From Mycobacterium sp. 852002-40037_SCH5390672 (GTDB lineage Bacteria > Actinomycetota > Actinomycetes > Mycobacteriales > Mycobacteriaceae): a DNA stretch of 38,727 nucleotides. Where the stretch lies: NCBI RefSeq assembly GCF_001665875.1, contig NZ_LZTA01000040.1:1-38727 (forward strand), in the 5' to 3' direction. The notes beneath the pieces were generated by a model. The model made no database searches, was not told where the DNA came from, and was given only the letters and a program-made list of their open reading frames with translations. Positions 36,956 through 38,727 of this stretch are shown piece after piece. A program made the position numbers and the translations under genes. How positions within the stretch are numbered: position 1 is the first letter of the stretch; each line of letters starts with the position of its first letter.

Positions 36956-37060
36956 CGATGATGGCGACCCGCCACGCCCGGCTTCGCCGCGCTTGCGATC
37001 GCCACGGTGCCCGATGATGGCGACCCGCCACGCCCGGCTTCGCCGCGCTTGCGATCGCCA
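36956..37060. repeat. Two direct copies of a 49-bp intergenic element
   Basis: Copies at 36956-37004 and 37012-37060 look identical over 49 bp, with a 56-bp period. Each contains TGGCGA near its left end and TCGCCA at its right end (an inverted pair) and a GC-rich middle with the pairable GGCTTCGCC. They fill the divergent folD / oxidoreductase region. I believe related copies occur elsewhere in M. avium complex genomes, from memory only. Confidence 0.85.
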
Positions 37061-37061
37061 T

Positions 37062-37067
37062 TAGGCT
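37062..37067 (+). promoter_or_regulatory. Leaderless -10 box of the oxidoreductase gene
   Basis: TAGGCT, 6 nt before the ATG at 37074 and immediately after the second repeat copy, whose right half therefore occupies the -35 position. Confidence 0.5.
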
Positions 37068-37073
37068 CCCGGT

Positions 37074-38279
37074 ATGTCTACCCCGCCGGACGTGTTCAGC
37101 CCCGCGAAGCTCGGTCCGATCACGCTGCGTAACCGCACCATCAAGTCCGCCACCTTCGAGGCGCGCACACCCGAGGCGCTGGTGACCGACGACCTCATCG
37201 AATACCACCGGCAGCCGGCCGCCGGCGGGGTCGGCATGACGACCGTCGCCTACTGCGCCGTCTCCCCCGGCGGCCGCACCGAGGGCAACGGGATCTGGAT
37301 GCGTCCGGAGGCCGTGCCCGGATTCCGCCGGCTCACCGACGCGATCCACGCCGAGGGTGCGGCGGTCAGCGCGCAGATCGGTCACGCCGGCCCGGTGGCC
37401 AACGCCAAGTCCAACAAGGCGAAGGCCCTGGCTCCGGTCCGGTTCTTCAACCCGATCGGAATGCGGTTCGCCAAGAAGGCGACCCGCGAGGACATCGACG
37501 AGGTCATCGCCGGGCATGCCAACGCCGCCCGCCTGGCCATCGAAGCCGGCTTCGATGCCGTCGAAATCCATCTGGGCCACAACTACTTGGCGAGTTCGTT
37601 TCTGTCCCCCCTGATCAATCGCCGCGACGACGAGTTCGGCGGATCGCTGCAGAACCGGGCCAAGGTCGCCCGCGGCATGGTGATGGCCGTCCGGCGTGCG
37701 GTGGAAAAGGAGGGCACACCCATCGCGGTGACCGCCAAACTGAACATGGCCGACGGCGTTCGCGGCGGCATCAGCACGGAGGAATCGCTGATGACCGCCG
37801 CGTGGTTGGAGTCCGACGGCGGGCTGGACGCCATCGAACTCACCGCGGGCAGCTCACTGGTCAATCCGATGTACCTGTTCCGCGGCGACGCGCCACTCAA
37901 GGAGTTCGCCGGGGCGTTCAAGCCGCCGCTGCGCTGGGGCATGCGCATGACGGGCAAGAAGTTCCTGCGCGAATACCCCTACCGCGAGGCCTATCTCCTG
38001 CGCGACGCCAAGCTGTTCCGCAACGAGTTGAAGATGCCGTTGATCCTGCTCGGCGGCATCACCAACCGGGAGACGATGGACCTGGCGATGGCGGAGGGAT
38101 TCGAATTCGTCGCGATGGCCCGCGCACTGCTGGCCGAGCCGGATCTGATCAACCGGATCGCCGCTGATGGCGGCCAGCACCGGGTCCATTCGGCGTGTAC
38201 GCACTGCAATCAGTGCATGCCCACGATTTACACGCGAACGCACTGCGTCGTCACCGGCGCACCTGACGCCCACCGCTAA
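37074..38279 (+). CDS. Old Yellow Enzyme-family NADH:flavin oxidoreductase
   Basis: A 401-aa FMN-binding TIM-barrel oxidoreductase. Markers are [17 protein letters not shown] (N-terminus), [12 protein letters not shown] (FMN/substrate region), [39 protein letters not shown], and [20 protein letters not shown] near the phosphate site. The end of the chain has C375, C378, C381 and C391, a pattern like the start of the 4Fe-4S motif of dienoyl-CoA reductases although no further domain follows. Substrate unknown; enones or unsaturated acyl groups are typical. It matches Rv3359 by recall and has a leaderless promoter next to the repeat pair. Confidence 0.93.
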   Translation: MSTPPDVFSPAKLGPITLRNRTIKSATFEARTPEALVTDDLIEYHRQPAAGGVGMTTVAYCAVSPGGRTEGNGIWMRPEAVPGFRRLTDAIHAEGAAVSAQIGHAGPVANAKSNKAKALAPVRFFNPIGMRFAKKATREDIDEVIAGHANAARLAIEAGFDAVEIHLGHNYLASSFLSPLINRRDDEFGGSLQNRAKVARGMVMAVRRAVEKEGTPIAVTAKLNMADGVRGGISTEESLMTAAWLESDGGLDAIELTAGSSLVNPMYLFRGDAPLKEFAGAFKPPLRWGMRMTGKKFLREYPYREAYLLRDAKLFRNELKMPLILLGGITNRETMDLAMAEGFEFVAMARALLAEPDLINRIAADGGQHRVHSACTHCNQCMPTIYTRTHCVVTGAPDAHR

Positions 38280-38296
38280 AACACAGGGCTGCAAGC

Positions 38297-38302
38297 TACA
38301 GT
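38297..38302 (+). promoter_or_regulatory. Leaderless -10 box of the FHA gene
   Basis: TACAGT, 7 nt before the ATG at 38310, with no purine-rich ribosome site. Confidence 0.4.
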
Positions 38303-38309
38303 TGTGGCG

Positions 38310-38727
38310 ATGTCAGCACCAGCCCCGCCAGCGCTAACCGTCCACCACGAAGGATCGGAACGCACCTTCGCAGCGGGCCACGATGTAGTAGTCGGGCGCG
38401 ATCTGCGAGCGGACATGCGTATCACCCACCCGCTCATTTCGCGTGCCCACCTGCTGCTGCGTTTCGATCAGGGCAAGTGGCTGGCCATCGACAACGGTTC
38501 GCTCAACGGAACTTTCGTCAACGGCCGGCGGGTGCCGGTGGTCGAGATCCACGACGGGCAGACCCTCAACATCGGAAACCCTGACGGACCGCTGCTGACG
38601 TTCGACGTCGGCCGCCACCAAGGCATGGCCGGGCGTCCACCCAAAACCGAATCGATGAACATCCCGATGGCGGTTCCGCCGCAGGCCACGGCGTGGTCGG
38701 CGCAGCCGGCTCCGCCCGCCCCGGCCC
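38310..38727 (+). CDS. FHA-domain protein, N-terminal part
   Basis: The window ends after 139 codons with no stop. Residues about 8-100 form a forkhead-associated domain that binds phosphothreonine: VVVGRDL (G29, R30), ISRAHLLL (S44, R45, H47), and IDNGSLNGTFVNGRRV (N62, N66, G67). A Pro/Ala-rich stretch follows from about 105. By recall it resembles both Rv3360 (a short FHA protein at this place in M. tuberculosis) and the N-terminus of the ABC transporter Rv1747, which is controlled by Ser/Thr kinase PknF. Which of these it is depends on sequence beyond the edge. Confidence 0.85.
   Translation, partial: MSAPAPPALTVHHEGSERTFAAGHDVVVGRDLRADMRITHPLISRAHLLLRFDQGKWLAIDNGSLNGTFVNGRRVPVVEIHDGQTLNIGNPDGPLLTFDVGRHQGMAGRPPKTESMNIPMAVPPQATAWSAQPAPPAPA

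Noticed and set aside
36936..37580. Extension of folD upstream through the direct repeats
   Set aside because: The extension is opposite the oxidoreductase gene and runs through repeat DNA; the GTG at 36935 gives the normal FolD length.

Overview
The window reads as chromosome of a slow-growing, non-tuberculous Mycobacterium. The DNA is GC-rich with dense, often overlapping genes, many GTG starts and several TANNNT boxes only 6-9 nt before a start codon (leaderless-type promoters). From memory of M. tuberculosis H37Rv, the gene order follows Rv3313c-Rv3319, Rv3328c-Rv3342 and Rv3354-Rv3360, interrupted by strain-variable blocks. An M. avium complex-like species is my best guess, but the species cannot be fixed from the sequence alone.

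Left end (1-5743) is accessory. It holds the N-terminus of a VWA-type membrane protein, a bicupin gene divergent from a GntR/FCD regulator with repeated half-sites between them, and a visibly more A/T-rich cassette. That cassette has a NodB-type deacetylase divergent from a TetR regulator with a near-perfect 20-bp palindrome, followed directly by a 607-aa protein that joins an alpha/beta hydrolase to a SAM-dependent methyltransferase.

5744-9763 is a minus-strand nucleoside-salvage operon (cdd, an exported hydrolase, deoA, add), divergent from sdhCDAB (9912-13398). 13423-15566 holds an acidic disordered protein behind a SigF-like promoter, then an AhpD/CMD-like gene facing an ECF41 sigma factor (sigJ) with overlapping 3' ends. 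15655-21181 carries an aminotransferase, dacB1, sugI and nagA. 21178-23251 has a YihY-type membrane protein and trpS on the minus strand. 23353-24207 is an alpha/beta hydrolase preceded by a 21-bp perfect inverted repeat.

24200-27691 carries both isocitrate dehydrogenases in tandem (icd2 monomeric, icd1 dimeric type). 27843-31399 is the methionine operon: a SAM-IV riboswitch, a possible Cys-containing leader peptide, metC, metX and a methyltransferase.

31360-35010 is a second variable block: a SET-domain protein, a REP13E12-type HNH protein, a remnant of a glyoxalase-fold gene, and a Tat-exported bicovalent-FAD oxidase. The right end (35270-38727) returns to conserved order: a DUF732 secreted protein with a new heptapeptide repeat, a small membrane protein, folD, a duplicated intergenic repeat, an Old Yellow Enzyme-like oxidoreductase, and the start of an FHA-domain protein. 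No tRNA, rRNA, CRISPR array or intact insertion sequence was seen.
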